Positions 12,195-22,682 of a stretch of 64,000 nt of DNA are shown piece by piece. The position numbers were made by a program, and so were the translations under genes. The notes under the pieces were generated by a model that saw nothing but the letters and a program-made list of their open reading frames with translations, had not been told where the DNA came from and did no database searches. The stretch is from Ephemerocybe angulata. Its lineage: Eukaryota > Basidiomycota > Agaricomycetes > Agaricales > Psathyrellaceae. Numbering within the stretch: the first letter of the stretch is position 1; each line of letters opens with the position of its first letter. The stretch spans positions 496,001 to 560,000 of the forward strand of contig JAACJK010000112.1 of NCBI GenBank assembly GCA_013368325.1, written 5' to 3'.

Positions 12195-12285
12195 AATGTG
12201 AAGTATCCGTACATGAAGAGTGTCCGTAAGTGAAGTGTCCTCAAGTAGAGTGTCCGTAAGCGAAGTGTCCTTAAGTAAACGTCCC
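12195..12285. repeat. Short tandem repeat, unit about 16-18 bp
   Basis: Successive variants of AGTGTCCGTAAGTGA occur: AAGTATCCGTACATGA, AGTGTCCGTAAGTGA, AGTGTCCTCAAGTAG, AGTGTCCGTAAGCGA, AGTGTCCTTAAGTAA. About five degenerate copies sit between the start of one F-box gene and the end of the next. Confidence 0.75.
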
Positions 12286-12320
12286 CCCGCCTGGCGAATT
12301 ACCAGTAGAGTGCATCGGCC

Positions 12321-13932
12321 TTAACTATCCTGTTTCAGCAAGTCCAAAAACTCGGACAACGCCTTCAACCTCATTGCTCCGTCGGACCATCTCCGCCCTT
12401 CCAGATGCAACCTCTGTGGCACCTCGTCAGCTCGACTTTCACCACTCTCAGAGCCCTCATGAGTATATGGACGTATCTCCACGTCCACGTTCTGAAGGAA
12501 CGAAAACCTATTATCCAATGCCTCCAAGAGACCTGGCGTTATATCATCCACGACAAGCGACAAGGATGCCAGCTGCACGTCCTGGTCTGCAGGCACGGTG
12601 CTGAAAATCCCATCCACATCAGCCGCCTTCAACGGCGGATCGATGACATCCAACACCAACCTCCTCAAGCTGGGACTCCAAATATCCTGCAACGACAGTC
12701 GTACCTTCTCCGAGAAATCCTCAGGAAACCCATGAAGTCCAAACCTGAAGGTCCGCAGCTTCGTATACGAAACGTGCAGACACGGCTGCAGATCCCACTC
12801 CTCCATCGCCGGGTCCAACACCAAATTACTCCCCAACGCCACAAACTCCAAGCACAAGGTCATCAACGTCTCCGCATGCGCCTTCAAAAATTCCTGCAAT
12901 CCCACCGTCTCCGTCTGCAGCGTGCTGACATATCCCTGGCTGACCTCCAGCTCCTTCAAGTTCAGCATCGGCTTCAACCCTCTAAACATCCTGCAGAGCG
13001 GCAAGTGCTCCCTCGTGCGGAAGTGGAATCGGCGCAGTGTCCCACAATGTCGGTTAACGAAAGGAACGACTGCGCCTAGGAGGGGTTCCATCGCGTCCGT
13101 CGACCGATAAACCATCCGGAAGTCGATGTTAACCTCTTCGAGCGATGCGAAGTGCACATCTTGCGCGGTGTGTAAGAGGTCCCCGACCGCCTCAGCCGAC
13201 ACGTCCAACGCCAGAGACCGCAGGCTGTTAGAGCTAGTGCGGCTAAACCACGCTCCGACAACGAATGGGATGGCGGTGCGGCATAGGGCGTCGGAGGCCG
13301 GGATGTACTTTCCCCTTTCGACCCTGCGGTCGTGGACTACGCAGCTCTGGATGTTCGGCAGCGCACGAATGACATCCAAGGTTCTTTGCAGAAGCATTAG
13401 ACGGCTCGCTTCATCCTCGCTGTATTTCTTGTCTTTTCTTCCTCGTCTTGGTCTCCTTTTGCCATGACTGGACGTGTAGATGGTGTCGAATTCCCTCCGC
13501 TTCACTTTCTCTCCCCACTCGACGTACGCCTCGGAACTTGGCAGCCAGGCGACTTGGCGCAATCCCACCACCAGCTCGCGCACCAAGCCACTCCGCAACG
13601 TGTCCCCTCTAGAGGGACGAGAAACAAGCGCAAAAGATGTAGGTGAGGAACGAAATGCTGGAGTAGCAAGAGGAAACGTACTGTATCATGTCCAGCATCG
13701 CAGTGGGCGCGATCTCAGATAGATCTCTCCGCGTACACTCCAAAACACGATAGCGTTCGTCCATACTGAGCTTCAAGAACGCCTGATTGACGCTGTACAG
13801 CTCCTTGAGCGTGTCGGAGGGGAGGAAGCGGGCAATGTTGGCCCAGACGTCGAAGGGTATCGGCCCTCTCGGCTGAAGAAGCTTGGGGCTCGTCGGCTCA
13901 TTCAGGGCGCCCAATGGTGTCGCCATGAGCAT
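12321..13932 (-). CDS. F-box domain protein (512 aa, two exons)
   Basis: Exon 1 is 13932-13682 and exon 2 is 13608-12321, joined over a 73-nt intron (GTACGT...CTCTAG); the spliced length is 1539 nt and in frame. The N-terminus (PIPFDVWANIARFLPSDTLK followed by ELYSVNQAFLKLSMDERY) is a clear F-box starting near residue 23. The C-terminal 400 residues are leucine-rich with scattered LRR-like units (LRSLALDVSAEAV, LKELEVSQGYVSTL, LRRLVLDVIDPPL). A second in-frame ATG lies two codons in. It is expected to be an SCF adaptor with unknown substrate. It lies 389 bp upstream (in genome order) of the divergent repeat next to the preceding F-box gene and just downstream of NLR-A on the same strand. Confidence 0.85.
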
Positions 13933-14176
13933 GTGGAGGAGCTAGATAGCGTCGAGGGCTGAAGTACTGCGTGCTGTGGTGGATGGGGACAACCTGCAAT
14001 GAAGAGCAGCGGGGCAGTGCTCCATCACCATCACTGCCGCATCCAGCTCCTTTTGGTAGTGATGACGCTTTATAGACTGCGGAGTTTAAGCGCCCACGGT
14101 TGCCGAGTCGCAAATCTCGAATCCCTTTCGCAGGCAGGCTCCTAGAACCAGCCGGGCTATCGTGAATCTCGCAGTC

Positions 14177-16527
14177 CTATGGTAGATTCGGAGCAAAAAG
14201 TCTCACAGGCGGTCGACCAACCAACTGAATGGCAAGTCTAACACTCAGTACGAATTTCTCCCTCAATCGGGTCGATTCCTTCTTGCAGAGACATCGCACG
14301 AACGAGGGGAGAAGGAAGTCGCCATTTGTATGGTACGGTCGCACCTCCTTCGGTAGAGAATACGACACCTTCGGTTGATGCTGAGCCGCACCCCCTAAGA
14401 GCTGTGGCCATGACATGAGGCACCAAGCAAAGAGCAGCAGCGAACGGCGGGATCTCGTGCTGCAGGTAAAGCGCACTGACTCCTTCCTGCTCGATTTGAT
14501 CTCTTTTCTGTAGAAAAACGTCTTTTCCGCAACAATCTCCACGAGGTCTGAGTAATACTGCGCCAACGCTGGTAAGGGAGGCGTCATTGCCTCCCAGATA
14601 GCGCGCAATTCCTCGCAGTCAGGGGATGGGGACGTGGACCGCCGTATATCCAGGGCTTGAAGGATGACCTTCGTGTATGTGGGAGGGACCTTCTCCTGAA
14701 GTAGTTCCATAAGGGCGTCACGGACTGTGCCTGGCCTCACTCGGACGTAATCACTGGCAATGATAAACTCGGAGTTCACGATGACATCTGCATCCTTCAG
14801 CAGTTCTGGGTCCATGAGAATGTACGCCGCAAGCACAAGTTCGCAGTAGGGCGAATGTGTTTGGCGAAGGTGGGTTATCAGGGAACTCGTGTGGTGCTGC
14901 AGGCAATCCTGGGGGTCGGCGAACTTAACGAAAGCTTGCCAATGTATGTTCCAGTTCTGCAGGGCGTAGACTTTCACAGATTTCCAGCTCCTGTGGTGAT
15001 CGTGCTGACCCCACCCGAACCCGCAGCCCGTGACCAGACTCTGGCAGGTGATAGGGCTGTTGCTACCACCGTCTGTCCCGAGCAGGCGCATGCACTGATA
15101 CGCCACATGCTTGTTGTACTCCTGCGACGCGTGGAAACGTCCAGAGCGGCTTTCTGTGGTGAGGAAGTCATGGAGGGAGCTATGGCAGAGGGTCACCGGG
15201 GTATTGTCGTCTCCTGGAACTTGGAGAATCGAATGGAGCTTCACAAGGACCTCGATAACTTCGAAGGTTCGGATATCGAGGAGGGCGGCGAGCTCGTCAA
15301 TGGAAAGCGGCCTTTTGGTCAAGGCAATGGTCCAAATGATATCGGAGAAGTGAGAGAGGTGCTCGGCCTGGGCCAGGGTGTGGTTATACAGTCCATCCAA
15401 CCCGGGGTTCAGATCGTTTATCGCAAGAGGAAGCCGGTCCATCGGCGTGAGGCCATCGTGATCGGAGGGGTCGAGTATGAACTTGGCTATCGCAGACATA
15501 AAGATGAACGAGCACCCGGCATGCTCGGCCAGCTTTCGGAGGTCGGCCTCGCTCGGCCACTCCCCATAGGCCTGTATTACGCGACTGTACTTTGCCGCCA
15601 GAGTGAAAGTGGCACGGAAAGCAGCACTAATATCGTCAAGTGAGGTGTGGTCAATGAGGTTGAATAGGTGGACCTGGGTGGGGTTCAATCTCGTGCGGAT
15701 GTGTTCTTGAACTCGACTGGTGATGAGGATTCGAAGGGGTACGCGCGGGTTCTCTCTGAAGAACTTGAGCATCTGATCCATGATCGAAGATATTTCGTCG
15801 TGGTCGTCGCACTCGTCGAGGCCGTCGATAACGATAAGGTATGCGCCTCGAAGGGCATTGGCTCCCATGAGATCCCATTTGACAGCCTTGATCGGATCGT
15901 ACACCAAGCGCTGCAGCTGAGCAGTGGTGGACGTGTTGGGGCTGAGGAGGCCGGTATGGGTCTTGACACTAGCCTCGATGAACCGGCTCGTAGAAGGTAT
16001 CACTCCTGATATTTGACTGGCTAAGGTGGCTGCAAATCTTGCAGTTCTTCCCCTATCCCCAGACCCACGAAAGAAGAAGAAACTGGCGGCCAGACGTTTC
16101 TTGCACGCCCAGCGTTGAGCAACTTCTTGTGCTATCGCAGACTTGCCGCATCCGACGTAGCCATACAACCACATCACATGGGGGTTATTGCGAAGAACAC
16201 TACTCTCCGCCCAGGAGGTGACCTTTTCTATGACCTCCTGCCTCGTACCGGGAAGGCAGCTCGAATCGGGCGGTGATACCTTCCGGTTACGAGTATAAGA
16301 AGCATCAGGGATAGGGTCGAGGATGTCCAAGAGACCTAAAACCACGTCAATACCTCACGAATCAAACGTTGTAATTAAACATTACCTAGGCTTGCGGGCT
16401 TCACATTGTGGATGGTCTGTTCCCCAATGTTGTACTGGTTGTCGATGGTAAAGTTATGAGCACCCTGGAAAAAGCTAGTCCCAAGTTGGTTTCTTTGAAG
16501 GCATATCTTCGCAGCTGCTGGATCCAT
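14177..16527 (-). CDS. NLR-A: NACHT/STAND NTPase protein with short N-terminal motif
   Basis: Exon 1 is 16527-16386 (start MDPAAAK; an in-frame ATG also occurs at 16593) and exon 2 is 16335-14177; together 2301 nt encode 766 aa. Residues about 20-45 carry the motif FFQGAHNFTIDNQYNIG plus EQTI. Exon 2 opens with LLDILDPIPDASYTRNRKVS, then a NACHT-type P-loop domain: Walker A GYVGCGKSAIAQ near residue 106 and Walker B YLIVIDGLDEC near residue 215, an ITSR sensor segment, and an NB-linked helical region. A conserved CHSSLHDFLTTESRSGRF block follows. Such proteins are fungal NLR relatives that sense a ligand and trigger a response, commonly non-self recognition or cell death. No WD40, ankyrin or TPR repeats are visible. 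Unlike its paralogs, it ends soon after the LSVRLAIQLV segment and lacks the multi-exon tail. The start was chosen because all four paralogs begin Met-Asp. Confidence 0.88.
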
Positions 16528-16976
16528 TCCAAAACGATTTTGACTATACACTGGGTATTGGGGGTACCAAGGGAAGCTGTGAGAAGGAGACAAGCAAGAG
16601 ACAAGGCTGTAAAAGCAACTTGAATGAAATCAGCGCCCGGCCCTGGGAGAAAGGCTGTGCCATTTTTAAAGTCCGACGTCAATAGGGGCGAGCTACCGGA
16701 TGTAGTAAGCGCGCGCTTGCAGCAGAGTTCTCCAAATTGACCCCAAGCTTGACCTCACACTGGGCGGTGGTGACTTTAAAGGAATTGAAATATGCCTTCA
16801 ACTACTATACAGGCACGATGGACCGCGCGGAGGCTTTTGCACTATCGTCTCGTGCGTCTATAGTGCGGGCGCTTACTTGGTTTGTAAGACTGCACAGCCT
16901 TTTGCGACGGCATCTGGCTCAGGATTCGTGAATGCGCCTTCGCCTTTCCCCTCACATTACGCCTGTGCCATACAAC
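16528..16976. promoter_or_regulatory. Shared divergent promoter of NLR-A and NLR-B
   Basis: The 449-bp space between two head-to-head start codons must contain both 5' UTRs and promoters. No other gene is seen. A short hydrophobic frame on the minus strand continues upstream of the NLR-A start but is probably untranslated. Confidence 0.55.
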
Positions 16977-19585
16977 ATGGATGCTCGCTTGAAGAATAGG
17001 CCTCCTCAAAGCAGCAGCTTCTTCCACAATGCGAAGGATTTCAACGTTGGCAACCTAAATCAGACCAATATCGGACACGACCAGTACAACATCGCCCAAC
17101 AGATCAATGTAGGGAGCCCCAGAGCCATGGGTAAGCCGATTCTCCTTAACATCAAATCATATACCTTACAACGCTCGCCTTAGGTCTCCTCTCAGATCTC
17201 CTCAATCCTGTCCCCGATGCTTCACACGCCCGCAACCGGAAGGTTTCCCCACCCTATTCGAGTTGCCTCCCCGGAACGAGGCAGGAGATAATTCAAAAGA
17301 TCACCACCTGGGCAGACAGCAGCGTCATTCGCAATAACCCCCATGTGATGTGGTTGTATGGATATGTGGGATGTGGAAAGTCCTCTATCGCCCAAGCCAT
17401 TGCCGAGCGATACGCAGTCAAGAAGCGTCTAGCAGCCAGCTTCTTTTTCTTCCGTGGAGGGGGAGACAGGAGAAGAAGCGCCAAATTTGCTGCTACCGTG
17501 GCAAGCCAAATCGCCGGGGCGATACCATCTGCGTCCCGGTTTATCGAGGCGAATATCAAGGCGCATTCCGGGCTTCTCCATCCCAGCGCCTCCGTGACTG
17601 CCCAATTCCAGCATCTGGTGTACGAACCGATCGAATCAGCCAAATGGGACATGATGGGAGCGAACATACTTCGAGGCCCATACCTCATGGTTATCGACGG
17701 CCTTGACGAATGCGAAGACATGGACGATATAAGCTCATTCATCGACCAGATGCTCGACTTCTTCAGGAAGAACCCGCGAATCCCCCTTCGAATCCTTATC
17801 ACCAGTCGGGTGGAGGAGCACATCCGTACTCGATTGGACCCAAACCAAGTTGAGCTGGTCAATCTTGTGGATCATACGTCCCTCAACGACATTGCTATTG
17901 CTTTCCGTGCCATCTTCGCCTTGGCTGCGAAACACAGCCGCACCATTCAATCTTACGGGGCATGGCCAGCCCCCTCTGATTTGCAACAGCTGGTGAAGCA
18001 TACGGGATGCTCGTTTATCTTCATGGCGACTATAGCCAAGTTTATCCTAGATCCCTCGAACGACGGCTTGAACCCCATGCGGCGACTCCCTCTTGCCCTA
18101 GAAATCAATCCTGGCTTAGACGGCCTGTACGGGCAAACTCTCCAGCAGGGGGAACACCTACCCCATTTCTTATACATCATATGGACCATCGCCTTGGTTG
18201 AACGCCCGCTTTCCATCCGGGAGCTTGCCGATCTTCTTGGAATACAAAAGTTCGAAGTCATCGAGGTCCTGGTAAAGCTTCACTCCATCCTTCAAGTTCC
18301 AGGGGACGATACCACGAACGTCACCCTCTGTCACAGCTCCTTACATGACTTCATCACCACCCAAAGCCGTTCCGGGAGGTTCTACGCGCCGCTTTCATTC
18401 CACGAAGAGTTGGCGTACAGGTCCATGCATCTCCTCGGCCCCCGAAATTATAGCGGCGACAGCAGACCTGCATACGAGTACGCCGAGGGCTCCTGGATGT
18501 TCCATTGGAGACGCTTTAGCCAAACAATCCGATCCAAGGGCGAGCGCAGCCATCACACAAAGTCCCTTATCTCCCATCTCCGAGACTCTCACCACCCTTA
18601 CTGTGAGCTGGTTCTCGCTGCGTACGTTCCCATTGACCCAGGACTCCCACTCGACCCGGAGCCCAGCACCCACGACACCACGCTTGTTGAATTGCTTCAA
18701 GATAGGGTGCCTCCCAAGTTCTCCAAGGTTATAATCGAGGCAATCAGCATCCTTCGAGATCGAGGATCGTTCGACGAAAGCGGGGAGTTGCAATCAATCT
18801 GGGAGGCCGTTAACCCACCCCTACCGGCGTTGTCGACATTTTCCTTTGATCTAGTCGCAATAGGCGCCCACCGGCTACTAAACCGGGAATTCAGCAACGT
18901 ATCCGATCCCTGGCCTACATATCTGTACACCATCGAAGCAAAAACTGGCTTCTCTGTGTTTAGTTGGTGTCTGTTATCCTGGCCGCAGCACCTTGCCCGA
19001 GCTCTGCAACACGAACCACTACAATCGCAACCTGGCGTTCTACATTGGAAAATAGTCCCATCCTCTGGACTTCGCGACGACCCTGGTAGTCTTTCCCGAA
19101 TCCTGGGTTACCTCTGCAGGCAGCAGTTTCGTGAACAAAGAAGAAGGTTTATAGCGAGTGTTAAGCTCGCGGCCAATCTGGCTGCAGAGCGCCAGGTAAG
19201 CTAGGGTTTGGTGATGATTATAACAGAAGGAACTAATCGGTTCATTTTAAGGTGCTACGGTATTTACCCTCTGCGAAGAGACCCTGGAACTGGTCCGGCA
19301 AAAGCGCTGAGCCAAGGTGGTTAGAGAGTCAGGTAGGTTTTGCATTCTGCCTCACAGACAATGTCCCGTATTGACTCTATCGACAGTATGAGGAGGGTGA
19401 AATCATGTCTTTGTGGGATCTACTGGACGTGGGTGACAGAGCTTCCTCCAACTGCACTCCTTTATTAACTCATTCTTCAGGCGTATCTTCAGCTCGTCGA
19501 ATGCTTGGAAGGAACATGCACCCACGATCTGTGCCCTGTCGCGAGCAGCGCAAAGGAGGCGAGTTCTCCAATTGTCCAGGACTAG
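16977..19585 (+). CDS. NLR-B: NACHT/STAND NTPase protein with N-terminal motif and C-terminal tail
   Basis: Five exons (16977-17130, 17184-19195, 19252-19332, 19387-19428, 19481-19585) give 797 aa in frame. The start MDARLKNR is followed by the motif SFFHNAKDFNVGNLNQ plus TNIGHDQYNIAQQINV (residues about 14-47), encoded alone on exon 1. Exon 2 carries the NACHT core: Walker A GYVGCGKSSIAQ near residue 110 and Walker B YLMVIDGLDEC near residue 220, an ITSR motif, and the CHSSLHDFITT block. Exons 3-5 encode a basic/Trp segment (SAKRPWNWSGK), then MSLWDLLD joined over a GTGGGT-donor intron to AYLQLVECLEGTCTHDLCP. This tail aligns by eye with NLR-C and more weakly with NLR-D, which supports the exon choices. 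No sensor repeats are recognisable. It is divergently paired with NLR-A. Confidence 0.88.
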
Positions 19586-19754
19586 GCACAGACTGGGCGC
19601 ATTGACATACATGATATGGGAGGGGAGATGTCTGATTCCTAATATACATTACACTATGGTTACAACACCGGCATGATATGGACGAGAAGAGGTATCCAGC
19701 TACGTTACACATGTATGCATGATTAAATAAATCATCGGACACGAAAGGGAGCAT

Positions 19755-22682
19755 TTAGTGCCATGTCCTGGGACTAAAAATTGAAAATAAAAGTCAGCTT
19801 CGGACTTTGAGCATCATCGAGACAGCAGAAAGGACGTACCCAAAGAACTTCTCTCCTTCGGCAAGGACCCGCATAGGAGTACCATTCCCATCGGCACCAC
19901 CGTACGGCACAGTGTTGCCCCACCAGGTCTGCACACCAGTTCCAATCGTCCCGTTCTTAGGGTATTGGAGGCAGAAGAATATAAGGATGACGCCAATGGC
20001 GACACCAGCATCCAGTGCGGCAGAAAGCACGTAGTTGTACTTCGCCCACCACGAGAAATGACGCCTCCTGATAACGTACTGGAAGATGAAACCGACGATG
20101 GCCCAGGGGACGTAGTTGACGGCGCTGGCGGGGGGGATGTAGCCAGTTCCGTTGAAGATGACGGGGAAGTTGAGGTACTTGAACCAGCTGTTGGGCCACT
20201 TTTTGTGGAGGACGTAGGAGATGATGGGGGTGACGGCGCCAACAACGAAGAAGATGCACAGACCTAACCAGGGAGAATAAGTCGACGTCAGACACATGTT
20301 ACTCTTAGACTCTACCGAGGAAAAGATACGCACCGTAGTAGATCTGGCCGGAGGAGAACTGACGAGCTGGGCCGATAACACCCCAAATGATACTCGCAGT
20401 ACCGAAGACCTCAGTCGAAGGGCAGGTGAAGCCGTCCCTCTGATCGGACGAGCACATGTTAGGGATGTTGCTGAACATCCAGGCCTGGACACCGAGTTGG
20501 GCGGTACCAGCCATAGCAGCTGCGACAACCTGGCCGAAGAACATGGAGCGAGGAGGGATCTTCATATAATGTCCGAGCTTAAAGTCCGAAGTGAACTGCA
20601 AAGCCTGGGCCATGGTGATATAACCCCAAGTCTTGAACATCATCATCGCGATGGGGCGTCCGGGCAGACCATAACCTACGATGAGCTCAGTAATCACGTT
20701 CAAACCTATTTGCTGGTTCGTGATAGCCTGAATCATTCCGATGGGGATGACATAGACGAACGCGATGACGAGCGAGAGGATGAACCACTGGACGGGGAAG
20801 TTGGTTTCCCAAACCTCGATAACGATGATGCCGCAGGCGAACATGGCGACGAACACAATGGCGTACCACCATTCGGGGACCTGGCGGTAGCGAGACATGA
20901 GGCGGGCGTGGATATCCGGCTGCTCGTGCATAGCCTTGCGCGCCTGGGTCCATATTTGCTTGCGGAAGTAGAGCGCAGCGTGGGTAAAGGTGGCCGTGAT
21001 CGAAGCAAACGAGAGACCGTAGGAGATGGCGAAGGTCGTGGAGAGGTACAGGGGGCTGTATGCATCGTACGCCTCCTGGTTGAAAGTGGTATCAGGGTTG
21101 ATAATCTTGGTGACATCGTAGACCTGGCCGGTGTTGTCGTAGGACTTGCGACTTGAAATTCTGTTCTCGAGGGCAGTGATCAGCTCAGAAATGGGCTGCA
21201 GAGATGGGAGTTCACGTACGGGAAGTACTTCGCGTCCCAAACGTTAGTGAAGTAGAGGACGGGTGTAAGGATCCCTATTGTCGAATAGTCAGTATAGGTG
21301 TCACTGAGCCTTCCGATCGTGGACGTACAGAAGAAGAACACGAAGCCAATGGCGACGTTCGCTTCAGCCCACCAAGGGCTGGCAAGAGGGGATCCAATGT
21401 AAGCAATCTAACCACATCTCGTAAGCACAATGCATGGACGCAAAGATTAAAGGACATACCTGGGCCCAATCGAAGGTAATCAAGCTCATACCCATGCCGT
21501 GGACGTAACCGAACATCGCAGCGACAGGGACGTTCTCGGGCGCGATCCAGCAAACCCAAGAGAAGTAGCTCAACGCCTGGAAGAGGTATCCGGGCACGAA
21601 GTACCACACGGTCGACACAATCAAGGCGTACATGAAGAAGCGTTCTCGGGAAATACCACCACGAGTTCCGGCACCCGCATACTCCTGCGCGTGAAGCGTG
21701 TTGAACAGCGTACAGGTGACAAGGTTGGCAGGCCAGACTAAGAGTAATTCACCATCAGGACACGTCTACGAGAGTACGGAAGGGATCAATCTTACTCATG
21801 GAAGGAGGCTGGACAAGGAATCGGCGAGCAATTCCACCAATAGAAAACCCGATGAGCTGGGTGGACATAACCAGCAACCATTGGTCTACAGAGAACCTTT
21901 AGCGACGCCCTATCGGAACCATAGTTCGACTCACAAGAAAAATTGTAGTTCTGGTTGTAGAACACTTTCTGGACAGCGACGACATCGGTGGCGTAGGCGC
22001 TAAGGGAACCCACAATTGCCATGATGGTAGCCAGAACGTGCTCCTTGATCGTGAAGGGACCAGGGTTGGTCTCAAGCCCAAAGATGCTGACATTCGGCAC
22101 AAACCTAGCCCAAAGCCTACCCAAGGGGAAGATCAATAGCTGGGCTACAATCTATAGAAGTCCATTAACTCTGGGTCTGCACCAGGAGAAGATGATCAAC
22201 TTACTCCAGTGATGGTAACCGAGGGGTAGCGGAAGTAGAAGAACTGGTTCAGGCCCTGTATGAAAGGTAAGCCCCGGTTCTTGTGCGTCAGTAGCTGGGG
22301 TACGAACAGCGATGATAACGGCCCAAACCAGACCCAAGGTCCATGAGCGGATGGTGGAGACGGGGAGGTCAGGATCGTCGGTGTTGGCGACGGCAACCCG
22401 GACCTCAGGGTAAGGCGAGTCGTCCTCTGCGAGGCGTTAGCACATATATTCTTCCTGTGGTACTCGACCCAGAAAACCGCGTACCGAGAATTCCCTCGGT
22501 GGCGGCGTCTCTGTCCAGATTGGGATCATCGAAGTCCGGGGCGGCCAAGGCCTCAACCTCTTCTGCAAGGAGCATACGTTAGTTAGGCCAGGCGTTGTAG
22601 AGATATACATACTGAAGTCGACGTCGACCTTCTCCTTGTCGATGTTGGAGGGCTTCTCTTGGTACTCTGGAGACGACGACAT
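19755..22682 (-). CDS. OPT-family oligopeptide transporter
   Basis: Twelve exons (22682-22613, 22562-22485, 22426-22308, 22255-22205, 22151-21935, 21885-21796, 21737-21460, 21407-21329, 21274-21220, 21160-20334, 20263-19840, 19773-19755) total 2307 nt and encode 768 aa, a normal OPT length. Hallmarks are NPGPFTIKEH near residue 135, GHYMKIPPRSMFF in the C-terminal half, and the SRKSYDNTGQVYD loop. There are about 12-16 hydrophobic segments, an acidic cytosolic N-terminus with DKEKVDVDF, and a C-terminus ending GEKFFGPRTWH. OPT proteins import tri- to hexapeptides, some glutathione or peptide-metal complexes, by proton symport at the plasma membrane. The intron after VWAVIIA uses an unusual GTTCGT donor (22307). 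It is transcribed convergently to NLR-B with only 169 bp between stop codons. Confidence 0.94.

Noticed and set aside
13898..14113. Minus-strand frame just after NLR-A as a possible tail exon
   Set aside because: Joining it needs a 30-nt intron, and the sequence lacks the W-x-W and LL pattern of the paralog tails.
20296..21156. 286-codon + strand frame opposite the OPT gene
   Set aside because: The minus strand clearly encodes OPT motifs in the same place; the + frame has Asp/Glu/Gly-rich shadow composition.
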